This document shows positions 28,113 to 37,035 of a stretch of 64,000 nucleotides of DNA, in pieces. The position numbers and the translations under genes are program-made. Every line of letters starts with the position of its first letter. The stretch's first letter is position 1. The notes under the pieces are model-generated. The model was not told the origin of the DNA. It saw only the letters and a list, made by a program, of their open reading frames with translations, and did not search any database. The stretch is from DASRDU01 sp035560235 (GTDB lineage: Bacteria > Acidobacteriota > Blastocatellia > RBC074), in the NCBI GenBank assembly GCA_035560235.1, contig DATMAG010000076.1, positions 90,476 to 154,475 on the forward strand, in the 5' to 3' direction.

Positions 28113-29558
28113 ATGATTGCTGTTGCCCGCAAAATTCCGGCTGACAGTTTTCTCCTTTGCGCCTTCCTGATTTTCCTTGTCTGCCTGACTGCTGCCGCGC
28201 AGCCGGTCAGCGCGCCCCTCGCTGCTGCCGACGCGGCGATGCAGGCCGGACGTTTTGCCGATGCTGCCAGCGCCTATGAAACCTGGCTCAAGGCTCATCC
28301 CAATGCCAAAGAGGTCCTGCTTGCGCTCGGCATTTGTTATGTGCAACTCGCACGGCGCGATGAAGCCATTGCGACGCTGCGCCGCCACGTGAAACTCGCT
28401 CCGCAGTCCGCCGCCGGACAAGCTGCGCTTGGCATTGCGCTGCTTGACGGCGCAAGGACGGCAGAGGCAAAGGCAGCGCTTGAAACCGCTGTCCGGCTCA
28501 ACCCAAAACAGCGCGATGCCGTTGAAGCCCTGGCCCGCATTTATCTGGTTGAAGGCAGGGCCGACAGGGCAGCATTGCTGTTGCGGCCACTCATCACGCC
28601 GTCAACAAATGACGAAACGCTGGCGCTGTTTGGCGATGCGCTCATCAGGTCAGGCCAGGCAAAAGCCGCTGCCGTTGCGCTTGATCGGCGGCTTCAGGCC
28701 AGGCCGCGCAGCGCCGCGCAGATTTATGCCCTGGCCGCGTGGGCGCACCTCAGAGCAGGCGACCAGGCCAGAGCCGCTGAAGTCTGTGAACAGGGCCTGC
28801 GCCTCTGGCCCGACTCTGAAATCGAAGCCGCTTACCTGGCGCTGCCCGCGCCGTTTCTGGCAGAACGAATCGGCGCGCGCATCGAGCAGTTGCAGAAGGC
28901 TCCCGACGCCGCCGAAATGATTGCGCTCGGACGTACGCTCATTGACGCTGACCCGGCCCGCAGGACAAGAGCCGGTGAAATCGCGCAACGCATGCTTGCG
29001 GACGCAATCAGCATGTCGCCGGGCAATGCTTCGGCTCATTACAACTACGGTCGCGCACTCAGCCGCAGCAGCGTCGAGCAGGCTCTGGCCGAGTGGGAAA
29101 AGGCGCTCGCGCTCAACCCTGACGGTGAACTGCGGCTGCAAATCCTGCTCAGGATCGGCGCGGCGAGGCTTGATCTGGCAGACTTCGATGCGGCGGAACA
29201 GGCTTATCAATCGGCTCTTGAACTCAGTCGCAACCTGCCGCGCCGCAACCCTGAAGCCGCGCTTGAATACGGGCGCTTCCTGCAACTGCGGTCGCGCACT
29301 GCCGAAGCGGAAACGCTGCTCAATGAAACCCTGAGCCGCAATCCATTCTCGCCGCAGGCGCATCTGGAACTGGCCAAACTGCTCGCCGCGCGCGGGCAGT
29401 GGGCCAGAGTCACCGAAGAAGGCGAGTTCGTTGTGCAGAATGCGGGCGAGGATGAAGAACTGCTGCGCGCCGCACACCTTTTGCTCGCCCGCGCTTACCT
29501 GAAGCTGAACCAGCCTGAAAAGGCGCGACGGCATCAGGCCTGGATCGAATCGCACTGA
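28113..29558 (+). CDS. secreted tetratricopeptide-repeat protein (TPR 1)
   Basis: 481 residues from the ATG at 28113. A signal peptide with an FLVCLTAAAQ end (possible lipobox-like LTAA but Cys not correctly placed) is followed by at least eight TPR-like helical pairs, seen as repeats such as AMQAGRFADAASAYETWLKAHPN, ARRDEAIATLRRHVKLAPQS and ARTAEAKAALETAVRLNPKQ. TPR arrays bind partner proteins. Its place between the receptor and the glycosidases suggests a periplasmic scaffold for glycan processing, but no direct evidence shows that. It is 16 bases upstream of a second TPR gene. Confidence 0.85.
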   Translation: MIAVARKIPADSFLLCAFLIFLVCLTAAAQPVSAPLAAADAAMQAGRFADAASAYETWLKAHPNAKEVLLALGICYVQLARRDEAIATLRRHVKLAPQSAAGQAALGIALLDGARTAEAKAALETAVRLNPKQRDAVEALARIYLVEGRADRAALLLRPLITPSTNDETLALFGDALIRSGQAKAAAVALDRRLQARPRSAAQIYALAAWAHLRAGDQARAAEVCEQGLRLWPDSEIEAAYLALPAPFLAERIGARIEQLQKAPDAAEMIALGRTLIDADPARRTRAGEIAQRMLADAISMSPGNASAHYNYGRALSRSSVEQALAEWEKALALNPDGELRLQILLRIGAARLDLADFDAAEQAYQSALELSRNLPRRNPEAALEYGRFLQLRSRTAEAETLLNETLSRNPFSPQAHLELAKLLAARGQWARVTEEGEFVVQNAGEDEELLRAAHLLLARAYLKLNQPEKARRHQAWIESH

Positions 29559-29574
29559 AACGCTGTCCGGCAAT

Positions 29575-30702
29575 ATGCTCAGATCGGTTTTCAATTCGCT
29601 GGTGATTGTCGCGCTGCTGCTCGCGGCCACGCCGTCGCTGGCGCAGCAGCGGCCCGCCGGTTCGCAGGCTTTTGCCCGCATTGCAGCTCAGGCCGAACAG
29701 GCCCGCACCGCCGGTCGCCTGGATCAAGCGATCAGCTTTTACCGGCAGGCGCTGGCAATGCAGCCGCGCTGGGCTGAAGGCTGGTGGTATCTGGGCACGC
29801 TCTTTTATGACCGCGACGCTTTTGCCGAAGCCGCTGAAGCCCTGGCGAAAGCAACAACGCTCAGCCCGCAGGTCGGCACGGCCTGGGTGCTGCTCGGTCT
29901 GTGTGAATTCAGGCTGAACCGCTACAACGACGCGCTCACGCACATTCAGCGAGGCCGCAGGCTCGGCGTCAGCGCCGACCCGCAGTTCCGGCAGGTGATG
30001 CTGTATCACGAAGGCGTGCTGCTCATCGGCAAAGGCGAGTTCGAGCAGGCGCAGGAAACGCTTGGCAGCCTGAGCCGCGACGGAGTTGAAAGCGAGGACG
30101 TGACGATTGCGCTCGGCCTCTCCGTGCTGCGCCTGCGGCCTTCAGACCTGCTCGCCGGAGACTCTGCGTTGCGTCAGATGGTGCTGCGCGCCGGTCAGGC
30201 TGAACGCCTGGCGGCGCAGAAAAAATTTGATGAAGCGTCACGCGAATACGAACGCCTGGCGACCGATTACGCGACCAGGCCGAACATTCAGTATGCCTAC
30301 GGGCGTTACCTGCTGGCCAGCAACGACACTGAAAAGGCCGTCGCCGCCTTCGAGCGCGAGCTTGAAAACAACCCCGCCAGTCTGCCTGCCCATCTTTTTC
30401 TGGCCGATGCGAAACTGAAACTCAGGGATTTCACCGGCGGGCTTCCCCTTGCTGAAAAGGCTGTGAAGCTGAATCCAAAGCTGCCGCTCGGCCATTACCT
30501 GCTCGGCTCGCTGCTGCTTGAAACCGGCGAGACGGCGCGGGCGATCAGCGAACTTGAAACTGCTGAACGTCGGCTGCCGAACGAACCGAAAATACAGTTT
30601 GCCCTCGGACGCGCCTACGCCCGCGCAGGCCGTCAGCAGGACGCTGCGCGAGCGCGCGCAAATTTTGAGCGACTGACAAAAGAGGCCGAAGCAAAGCCGT
30701 AG
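29575..30702 (+). CDS. secreted tetratricopeptide-repeat protein (TPR 2)
   Basis: 375 residues. An N-terminal signal peptide (LLLAATPSLAQQ) is followed by about nine TPR units, clear in LDQAISFYRQALAMQPRWAEGWW, LGTLFYDRDAFAEAAEALAKATTL and ETARAISELETAERRLPNEPK. Same strand and only 16 bases after TPR 1, so the two are almost certainly co-transcribed; they are similar in composition but not close copies. Likely periplasmic. Function beyond protein binding is not evident. Confidence 0.85.
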   Translation: MLRSVFNSLVIVALLLAATPSLAQQRPAGSQAFARIAAQAEQARTAGRLDQAISFYRQALAMQPRWAEGWWYLGTLFYDRDAFAEAAEALAKATTLSPQVGTAWVLLGLCEFRLNRYNDALTHIQRGRRLGVSADPQFRQVMLYHEGVLLIGKGEFEQAQETLGSLSRDGVESEDVTIALGLSVLRLRPSDLLAGDSALRQMVLRAGQAERLAAQKKFDEASREYERLATDYATRPNIQYAYGRYLLASNDTEKAVAAFERELENNPASLPAHLFLADAKLKLRDFTGGLPLAEKAVKLNPKLPLGHYLLGSLLLETGETARAISELETAERRLPNEPKIQFALGRAYARAGRQQDAARARANFERLTKEAEAKP

Positions 30703-30760
30703 CGGTGAAAATGAACAGGCATCGCCGCAGTAACGCCGCGAGTGAACCGGCACGCAAAGT

Positions 30761-32959
30761 ATGATCGCCCGAAAACTGATTTCTGTTTTACTGCTCGCCT
30801 TCACGTTGCTCGTGCCCGGCACGGCCCTGGCGCAATGGGAATACGACCGTCACGTAATTTTTGACAACAGCCTGCCCGACCGTTCGCATTATCGCAGTCA
30901 GGGATCGTTCACCGCGCCGAGCGAGCTTGAACTGACTGACGGCAAACTGCCGGTTGAGACGCAGCACTTTGTCACGCCGCCAAACGGTCTGCGCCTGAAA
31001 TGGCGCTCGCAAACAGGCGGCGAATGGCGCGCCACGCTTGATCTCGCAAAACACTGGGGCGGTCTCGATTTTTCCGGCGATACGCTTTCGTTCTGGTGTT
31101 ATTCGGAAACAGAACTGAGCCGCGATGAAATGCCGCTGATTTATCTGGCAGACGCAAACGGCGAAGGCGTGCCTGCAATTCGTCTTGCCGGCGCGCTCGA
31201 CAAGCTGCCTGCGCAAAAGTGGGTGCGCGTGCGCCTGCCGTTTGCGTTATTCACCGCACCCATCAAACAGACGAATGATCCGCGCTTCGATGCGCGCCGC
31301 GTTCGCACGATTTCAATTGTGCAGGGACTCGATGACGGACGCGCGCACACGCTTTATCTCGACGATTTCAGAATTGATGACGAAGCGACAAATGACACGA
31401 CCGCGCCCGCTGCGCCTGCGGGCCTGGCCGCACGCGGCTTTGATCGTCACGTCGAACTGACGTGGCAGGCGAACAGTGAATCGGACGTGCAGCATTACGT
31501 CATTCACCGGTCTTTTGACGGCGCGACTTACACGCCTGTCGGGATTCAGAAAGGCCACCTCACGCGCTACGTTGATTTCATCGGTGAAAGCGGCAGAACA
31601 GCGTTTTATAAGATCAGCGCCGTTGACCGCAGCTTCAACGAATCGCCGCTGTCAGCCGCAGCGAAGGCCGCGACCCGCGCCATGACTGATGACGAACTGC
31701 TGACGATGGTCGAGGAAGGCTGCTTCAGATATTACTGGGACGGCGCGCATCCGGTCGCGGGAATGGCGCTTGAAGTGACACCGGGCGATAAGAATCTGGT
31801 CGCGCCTGGCGCGTCGGGCTTTGGCCTGATGGCGCTTGTTGTCGGCGTCGAACGCGGCTTCATCACGCGTGAACAGGGCGTTGAGCGGATGCTGAAGATC
31901 GTGCGCTTTCTTGCCAAAGCTGATCGCTTTCACGGCGTCTGGCCGCACTTTCTTGACGGCAACACGGGCAGAACGATTGCTTACTTCGGCAAATACGACA
32001 ACGGCGGCGACCTCGTGGAGACGGCCTTTCTGATGCAGGGGCTGCTGGCCGTGCGGCAATACTTCAATCGTGACACGCAGGCCGAGCGCGAAATCCGCGA
32101 CACAATCACCGGCTTCTGGAAGTCGGTCGAATGGGACTGGTATCGCAGGGATCCGGCGAGCGATTTTCTGTACTGGCACTGGTCGCCTGATTACGGCTTT
32201 TACATTTCGCATCCGCTCGTCGGGTGGAATGAAACGATGATCGTTTATCTGCTGGCGATTGCTTCACCGACGCACGCCGTTCCGGCGAGTCTGTATTACA
32301 GCGGCTGGGCCGGGCAGTCAGAAACGGCTGTGCGATACCGGCAGGGCTGGAGCGGGACGACGCACGGCGATCATTACGCCAACGGCCATACTTATTACGG
32401 AATCAAACCTGATGTCGGGCCGCCGAGCGAACTCTTCTTCACGCACTTTTCATTTATGGGCTTCGACCCGCGCCACAAGCGGGATCGGTACACGAACTAT
32501 TTCCAGAACAATCGCAGCATGGCGCTGATTCATCACGCTTACAGCATTGCGAATCCGCTGAAGCGCGCGGGCTACGGCGACGATACGTGGGGCCGCTCGG
32601 CGGGCATCAATGCCGGGAGCGGACGTCCGACGCCGCGCGGTGATAACGGCACAATCACCATTCACGCCGCGCTCGCTTCGTTCCCGTACACGCCTGACGA
32701 ATCAATGAAGGCGCTCAGGCATTACTACCGCGACCTCGGTGGGAAGCTGTGGGGCATTTACGGTTTTCGTGACGGCTTCAATCAGACCGAGAACTGGTTT
32801 GAGGATGTGTATATGGGACTCAACCAGGCGCCGATTACGGTGATGATTGAAAACCATCGCACTGGCCTGCTCTGGAAGCTGTTTATGTCCAACCCGGAAA
32901 TTGGTGAAGCACTCAAGAAGATCGGATTCGTGGCTGATGAAAACGGCAACCGCAAATAA
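30761..32959 (+). CDS. GH144-like glucoamylase-family protein with carbohydrate-binding-like and FnIII domains
   Basis: 732 residues. Signal peptide to about 25 (GTALAQ). Residues about 30-205 form a beta-sandwich resembling carbohydrate-binding modules (GLRLKWRSQ, WRATLDLAKHWGGLDFSGDTLSFWCYSE, a DDFRIDD end). A fibronectin-III domain follows (APAAPAGLAARGFDRHVELTW). The C-terminal 430 residues match the putative glucoamylase family (PF10091/COG5368): EGCFRYYWDGAHP, ASGFGLMALVVGVERG, GGDLVETAFLMQGLLAVRQYF, YGFRDGFNQTENW. Members characterised in CAZy family GH144 hydrolyse beta-1,2-glucan. Export to the periplasm or cell surface is expected. First of two homologues flanking a GH3 gene. Confidence 0.85.
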   Translation: MIARKLISVLLLAFTLLVPGTALAQWEYDRHVIFDNSLPDRSHYRSQGSFTAPSELELTDGKLPVETQHFVTPPNGLRLKWRSQTGGEWRATLDLAKHWGGLDFSGDTLSFWCYSETELSRDEMPLIYLADANGEGVPAIRLAGALDKLPAQKWVRVRLPFALFTAPIKQTNDPRFDARRVRTISIVQGLDDGRAHTLYLDDFRIDDEATNDTTAPAAPAGLAARGFDRHVELTWQANSESDVQHYVIHRSFDGATYTPVGIQKGHLTRYVDFIGESGRTAFYKISAVDRSFNESPLSAAAKAATRAMTDDELLTMVEEGCFRYYWDGAHPVAGMALEVTPGDKNLVAPGASGFGLMALVVGVERGFITREQGVERMLKIVRFLAKADRFHGVWPHFLDGNTGRTIAYFGKYDNGGDLVETAFLMQGLLAVRQYFNRDTQAEREIRDTITGFWKSVEWDWYRRDPASDFLYWHWSPDYGFYISHPLVGWNETMIVYLLAIASPTHAVPASLYYSGWAGQSETAVRYRQGWSGTTHGDHYANGHTYYGIKPDVGPPSELFFTHFSFMGFDPRHKRDRYTNYFQNNRSMALIHHAYSIANPLKRAGYGDDTWGRSAGINAGSGRPTPRGDNGTITIHAALASFPYTPDESMKALRHYYRDLGGKLWGIYGFRDGFNQTENWFEDVYMGLNQAPITVMIENHRTGLLWKLFMSNPEIGEALKKIGFVADENGNRK

Positions 32960-32972
32960 GAAGATGAAGAGA

Positions 32973-33010
32973 GAACGCGGAACAAACGGAAATGAACGGA
33001 ACACGCGGAA
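32973..33010 (+). repeat. degenerate ACGGA-rich short tandem repeat
   Basis: Four imperfect units of about 9-10 bases (GAACGCGGA, ACAAACGGA, AATGAACGGA, ACACGCGGA) lie between the GH144-like gene and the GH3 gene, 14 bases after the stop codon. Unlike the heptamer arrays, no inverted partner is seen. Confidence 0.55.
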
Positions 33011-33079
33011 TCAGACGCTGGCCGTGAACCTTCAGTCTGTTTCGTACTCTCTCTTTTCCTGCTGAAGAAGGCTGAAGTC

Positions 33080-35341
33080 ATGCAGAAAGTTCTCAATACC
33101 GCGCGCAGACAAAGCTGGAACTTTCGTTTCATCACCGTTCCGGTGTGTCTGTTTTTTATTGCCCTGCTGCTGATGCAGGCTGCGCCCAGGCCGGCAGCGT
33201 CGGCTGAGGAACAGATTGAAAGCCGGATCAGTGCGCTGATTGCGCGGATGACGCTCGAAGAAAAGTTCGGGCAGTTGCAGCAGCTCGATGGCGAAGCCGA
33301 TGGCAAATATCGCCCGGAACACCCGGAGATGATTCGCCAGGGGCGGCTCGGTTCGACGCTCAATGTGCGCGGGGCAAAACGCACGAATGAACTGCAGCGC
33401 ATTGCGATGAATGAATCGCGGCTGAAGATTCCGGTGCTGTTTGCCTTCGATGTGATTCACGGCTACCGCACGGTCTTTCCGGTTCCGCTTGGTGAAGCGG
33501 CGAGCTTTGATCCCGCAGCGGTTGAGCGCGCCGCCGCGATTGCCGCCGCTGAAACAGCCGCGTCGGGCGTCAAATGGACGTTTGCGCCGATGGTGGACAT
33601 CGCGCGCGATCCGCGCTGGGGCCGCATCGTTGAAAGCTCCGGCGAAGATCCTTATCTTGGCGCCGCGCTGGCCCGCGCCCGCGTGCGCGGCTTTCAGGGC
33701 GCTGATTACAGCGCGCCCGACAAGATCGTCGCCTGCGCCAAGCACTGGGTTGGTTACGGCGCGACTGAAGGCGGACGCGATTACAACACCACTGAAATTT
33801 CCGAACACACGCTGCGCAATATTTACTTCCCGCCGTTCAAAGCCGCTGTTGATGCGGGTGTCGGCACGTTTATGAGCGCCTTCAACGATCTTAACGGCGT
33901 GCCGACTTCGGCCAATCCGTTCACGCTGACTCAGGTTTTGCGGCACGAATGGAAGTTTGACGGCATCGTGGTCAGCGATTACGAATCAGTGAAGGAGGTT
34001 TTCAATCACGGCATTGCTGCCGATGAAGCCGAAGCTGCGCGCAAGGCGCTGATGGCCGGTGTTGATATGGAGATGGTCAGTCGTCTTTACAACAAACATC
34101 TGCCGCAGCTTGTCAAAGCAGGCAAAATCCCGATGAGCGCGGTTGATGAAGCCGTGCGTCGCGTGCTGCGCATCAAGTTCCGGCTCGGCCTGTTTGAGAA
34201 ACCTTACACCGACGAATCGCTCGAAAGCCGCGTCGTGATGAATCAGGATCACCTGCGCGCCGCCCGTGAAATCGCGGCTCGTTCGCTGGTGCTGCTCAAA
34301 AACGAACGCAACACGCTGCCGCTTGATCGCACAGTCAGAGCAGTCGCCGTCATCGGCCCGCTGGCTGATTCACAACTCGATATGATTGGCTCGTGGTCGG
34401 GCGATGGCAAAGCCGAAGATGCCGTGACACTGCTCTCAGGCGTCAAGGCCGCAGTTTCACCGCAGACGAAAGTCACTTACGCCAAAGGCTGCGACGTGAC
34501 GGGTGACGACGTGAGCGGCATTGAGGCTGCCGTGAAAGTCGCAAAAGAGGCAGATGTGGTCATCATCGCCGCTGGCGAATCAGCCGCGATGAGCGGCGAA
34601 GCGGCGTCGCGCAGCACGCTCGATCTGCCGGGGCGTCAGGTTGAGCTGATCAAAGCGATTCACGCGACCGGCAAACCTTATGTCGTCGTGCTGATGAATG
34701 GCCGTCCGCTTTCGATCAACTGGGTCGCTGAAAATTCGCCCGCGATTCTCGAAACCTGGTTTGCCGGAACGCAGGGCGGGCACGCCATCGCTGATGTGCT
34801 CTTTGGCGCAGTCAATCCGGGCGGCAAGCTGCCGGTCACTTTTCCGCGCACGGTCGGCCAGGTGCCGATCTATTACAATCACAAAAACACGGGCAGGCCG
34901 CCGGACGCGCAGAATCGTTACACCTCAAAATATATTGACGTGCCGTGGACGCCGCTGTACCCGTTCGGTTACGGGCTGAGTTACACTCAGTTTCGCTTGT
35001 CGGGTTTGCAGCTCAGCAGGTCGCGCCTGCGCGCGGATGAAAAAGTCACCGTCAGCATCGAAGTCGAAAACACCGGCAGCCGCGCGGGTGATGAAGTCGT
35101 GCAGCTTTACCTTCGTGATGTGGCGGCGAGTGAAACGCGGCCTGTGCTGGAACTCAAGGGCTTTGAGCGCGTGACGCTGCGGGCGGGCGAAAAGCGGCGC
35201 GTGGAATTTACGCTGACCTCTGCACACCTGGGTTTCCGGAATCGTGAAAATCGTTTCGTCGTCGAACCGGGAATTTTCAGGGTGATGGTCGGCAATAACT
35301 CGGTGAATCTGCTTGAGACAAATATTGAAGTGGTGCAGTAA
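33080..35341 (+). CDS. glycoside hydrolase family 3 beta-glucosidase
   Basis: 753 residues with a signal peptide (about 1-42). The GH3 N-terminal barrel carries KFGQLQQLDG, FAFDVIHGYRTVFPVPLGEAA, the KHWVGYGATEGGRDYN substrate-binding block and the nucleophile Asp300 in GIVVSDYESV. The alpha/beta sandwich (SLVLLKNERNTLPL) and a C-terminal fibronectin-III-like domain (VSIEVENTGSRAGDEVVQLY) complete the BglX-like layout. It would release glucose from beta-gluco-oligosaccharides in the periplasm. Sitting between two GH144-like genes, it is the likely sophoro-oligosaccharide hydrolase of the locus. Stop codon is 7 bases before the next start. Confidence 0.93.
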   Translation: MQKVLNTARRQSWNFRFITVPVCLFFIALLLMQAAPRPAASAEEQIESRISALIARMTLEEKFGQLQQLDGEADGKYRPEHPEMIRQGRLGSTLNVRGAKRTNELQRIAMNESRLKIPVLFAFDVIHGYRTVFPVPLGEAASFDPAAVERAAAIAAAETAASGVKWTFAPMVDIARDPRWGRIVESSGEDPYLGAALARARVRGFQGADYSAPDKIVACAKHWVGYGATEGGRDYNTTEISEHTLRNIYFPPFKAAVDAGVGTFMSAFNDLNGVPTSANPFTLTQVLRHEWKFDGIVVSDYESVKEVFNHGIAADEAEAARKALMAGVDMEMVSRLYNKHLPQLVKAGKIPMSAVDEAVRRVLRIKFRLGLFEKPYTDESLESRVVMNQDHLRAAREIAARSLVLLKNERNTLPLDRTVRAVAVIGPLADSQLDMIGSWSGDGKAEDAVTLLSGVKAAVSPQTKVTYAKGCDVTGDDVSGIEAAVKVAKEADVVIIAAGESAAMSGEAASRSTLDLPGRQVELIKAIHATGKPYVVVLMNGRPLSINWVAENSPAILETWFAGTQGGHAIADVLFGAVNPGGKLPVTFPRTVGQVPIYYNHKNTGRPPDAQNRYTSKYIDVPWTPLYPFGYGLSYTQFRLSGLQLSRSRLRADEKVTVSIEVENTGSRAGDEVVQLYLRDVAASETRPVLELKGFERVTLRAGEKRRVEFTLTSAHLGFRNRENRFVVEPGIFRVMVGNNSVNLLETNIEVVQ

Positions 35342-35348
35342 GACGCCA

Positions 35349-36659
35349 GTGATTCAGTGCGTGCTGATCTTCGCGCTGCTGCTGTCCGCAGTCCCGCGCG
35401 GCGAGGCGCTGGCGCAGTCACCAGGGTCTCGTTTGTCGCGCCAGGACGAGGCATTGCTTGAAGACCTGTCGCGGCGCTCGTTTCGTTACTTTCAGGAACA
35501 GTCTGATCCGCACACGGGGCTGACGCTTGACCGCGCGCGCACGGATGGTTCCGAACACGACGAAGAGCATCGCAACACGGCGAGCATTGCCGCGACGGGT
35601 TTCGGTCTGACGGGCTGGTGCATTGCCGCCGAGCGCGGCTGGGTGACGCGAACCGAAGCCCGCGAGCGCGTGCGCGCCACGCTGAAATTCCTTGCCGAAA
35701 AAGCGCCGCACGAACACGGCTGGTTCTATCACTGGATGCACTGGCGCACGGGCGAGCGCGTGTGGAAGAGCGAGATTTCCTCAATTGACACGGCGCTGCT
35801 GCTCGGCGGCGTGCTCGCAGCGCGGCAGTATTTTCGTGATGATGCTGAAATCCCGCGCCTCGCTGCGCGGATTTACGAGCGGATTGATTTCAACTGGATG
35901 AGGAACGGCCACCCGTACCTGCTCTCAATGGGCTGGCATCCTGAAACAGGATTTCTGAAAAGTTACTGGGATCATTACTGCGAGCTGATGATCCTTTATG
36001 TTCCTGGCATCGGCTCTCCGACGCATCCGCTGCCGCCTGAATCGTGGTCTGCGTGGCGGCGCGACGAAATGAAGTACAAGGGCTACGAGTACATCAGCGG
36101 GCCTGATCCGTTGTTCGTGCATCAGTACTCGCACGCGTGGATTGATTTTCGCGGTCGCCGCGAAAATCGCGCTCCGTTCACTGACTGGTTTGAAAATTCG
36201 GTCATTGCCACCCGTGCCCACAAGGCTTTCTGCCTTGATCTGGCAAAGGAGTTTCCCGGTTACACCGAAAACATCTGGGGCATCACGGCCTCAGACAGCG
36301 CGAAAGGTTATGTGGCCTGGGGCGGGCCGCCGCGTCATCCGGCGATTGATGGCACGGTTGTGCCGTGCGCTGTCGGCGGCTCACTGATGTTCACGCCCGA
36401 CATCACGCTGCCCGCGCTGCGCGCCATGAAGCAGCAGTACGGCGATAAAATTTATGGCCGTTACGGCTTCACCGATGCTTTCAATCCAAATAACGGCTGG
36501 GTCAATCCTGACGTGATCGGCATTGATGTCGGCATCACGCTGCTGAGCGCCGAAAACCTGCGCAGCGGCAAGGTGTGGCGCTGGTTTATGCGGAATCAGG
36601 AAATAGTCAGAGCCCTGGAAATGAGCGGCCTGAAATTGCAGCGCCGGTCAGGGCGCTGA
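35349..36659 (+). CDS. GH144-like glucoamylase-family protein
   Basis: 436 residues from the GTG at 35349, 7 bases after the GH3 stop; a TTG at 35313 inside GH3 is in frame but less likely. A signal peptide ends near GEALAQ. The rest is the single catalytic domain of the putative glucoamylase family: RRSFRYFQEQSDPHTGLTLDR, ATGFGLTGWCIAAERG, an ISSIDTALLLGGVLAARQYF helix pair and YGRYGFTDAFNPNNGW. It has the length of characterised GH144 endo-beta-1,2-glucanases and lacks the accessory domains of the first homologue. The close spacing indicates co-transcription with GH3. Endo- versus sophorose-releasing action cannot be told from sequence. Confidence 0.87.
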   Translation: MIQCVLIFALLLSAVPRGEALAQSPGSRLSRQDEALLEDLSRRSFRYFQEQSDPHTGLTLDRARTDGSEHDEEHRNTASIAATGFGLTGWCIAAERGWVTRTEARERVRATLKFLAEKAPHEHGWFYHWMHWRTGERVWKSEISSIDTALLLGGVLAARQYFRDDAEIPRLAARIYERIDFNWMRNGHPYLLSMGWHPETGFLKSYWDHYCELMILYVPGIGSPTHPLPPESWSAWRRDEMKYKGYEYISGPDPLFVHQYSHAWIDFRGRRENRAPFTDWFENSVIATRAHKAFCLDLAKEFPGYTENIWGITASDSAKGYVAWGGPPRHPAIDGTVVPCAVGGSLMFTPDITLPALRAMKQQYGDKIYGRYGFTDAFNPNNGWVNPDVIGIDVGITLLSAENLRSGKVWRWFMRNQEIVRALEMSGLKLQRRSGR

Positions 36660-36660
36660 C

Positions 36661-36721
36661 TGTCACTTGTCATCTGTCCTGCCGGAAAGTCAGCCCGCTG
36701 CAATACAGGTGACAAATGACA
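36661..36721. repeat. inverted pair of TGTCANN heptamer arrays
   Basis: Left arm 36661-36677 is TGTCACT TGTCATC TGT; right arm 36705-36721 is its imperfect reverse complement (units TGTCATT TGTCACC TGT on the other strand). The array starts one base after the stop codon of the GH144-like gene. Same organisation as the arrays at 10401, 55733 and 56636. Confidence 0.7.
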
Positions 36722-36750
36722 GCCATTTGCGCGCGCCTCGAGGTGAATAC

Positions 36751-37002
36751 TCACCGACTGGCAGTGCGCGCCTCCTGTCCGGCGAGCACCAGTTCGCGCA
36801 TCTTTTCCACAACCGGGAAACTCGCGTCCGACAGTTGAATCTGCAGATTCTGCCGGTTCCGCTCACGCTTCCGCAGTTCCGGCTCACGCTGCTCCGGCCT
36901 GAGCGTCATCAGTCTGATCCGGCGCACCGCTGGATTCGCGACTTCATTATCGAAACGGCAGCACTCATCAATTGACAGCGCCGCAAAGTCCGGCACAGAC
37001 AT
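36751..37002 (-). CDS. small hypothetical protein, divergent from the ceramidase gene
   Basis: 83 residues. The ATG at 37002 has GAGGTG 9 bases upstream, an excellent ribosome-binding site, and third codon positions are GC-rich as in true genes here. The N-terminal part is MSVPDFAALSIDECCRF; the C-terminal two thirds are very rich in Arg, Glu, Gln and Leu (TLRPEQREPELRKRERNR) and probably helical. No signal peptide. The start codon is 33 bases from the ceramidase-like start on the other strand, so the two share a compact divergent promoter region. Function unknown. Confidence 0.5.
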   Translation of the reverse strand: MSVPDFAALSIDECCRFDNEVANPAVRRIRLMTLRPEQREPELRKRERNRQNLQIQLSDASFPVVEKMRELVLAGQEARTASR

Positions 37003-37035
37003 TTTCAACTTCACCTCTTTCACAGGACAGAAACC

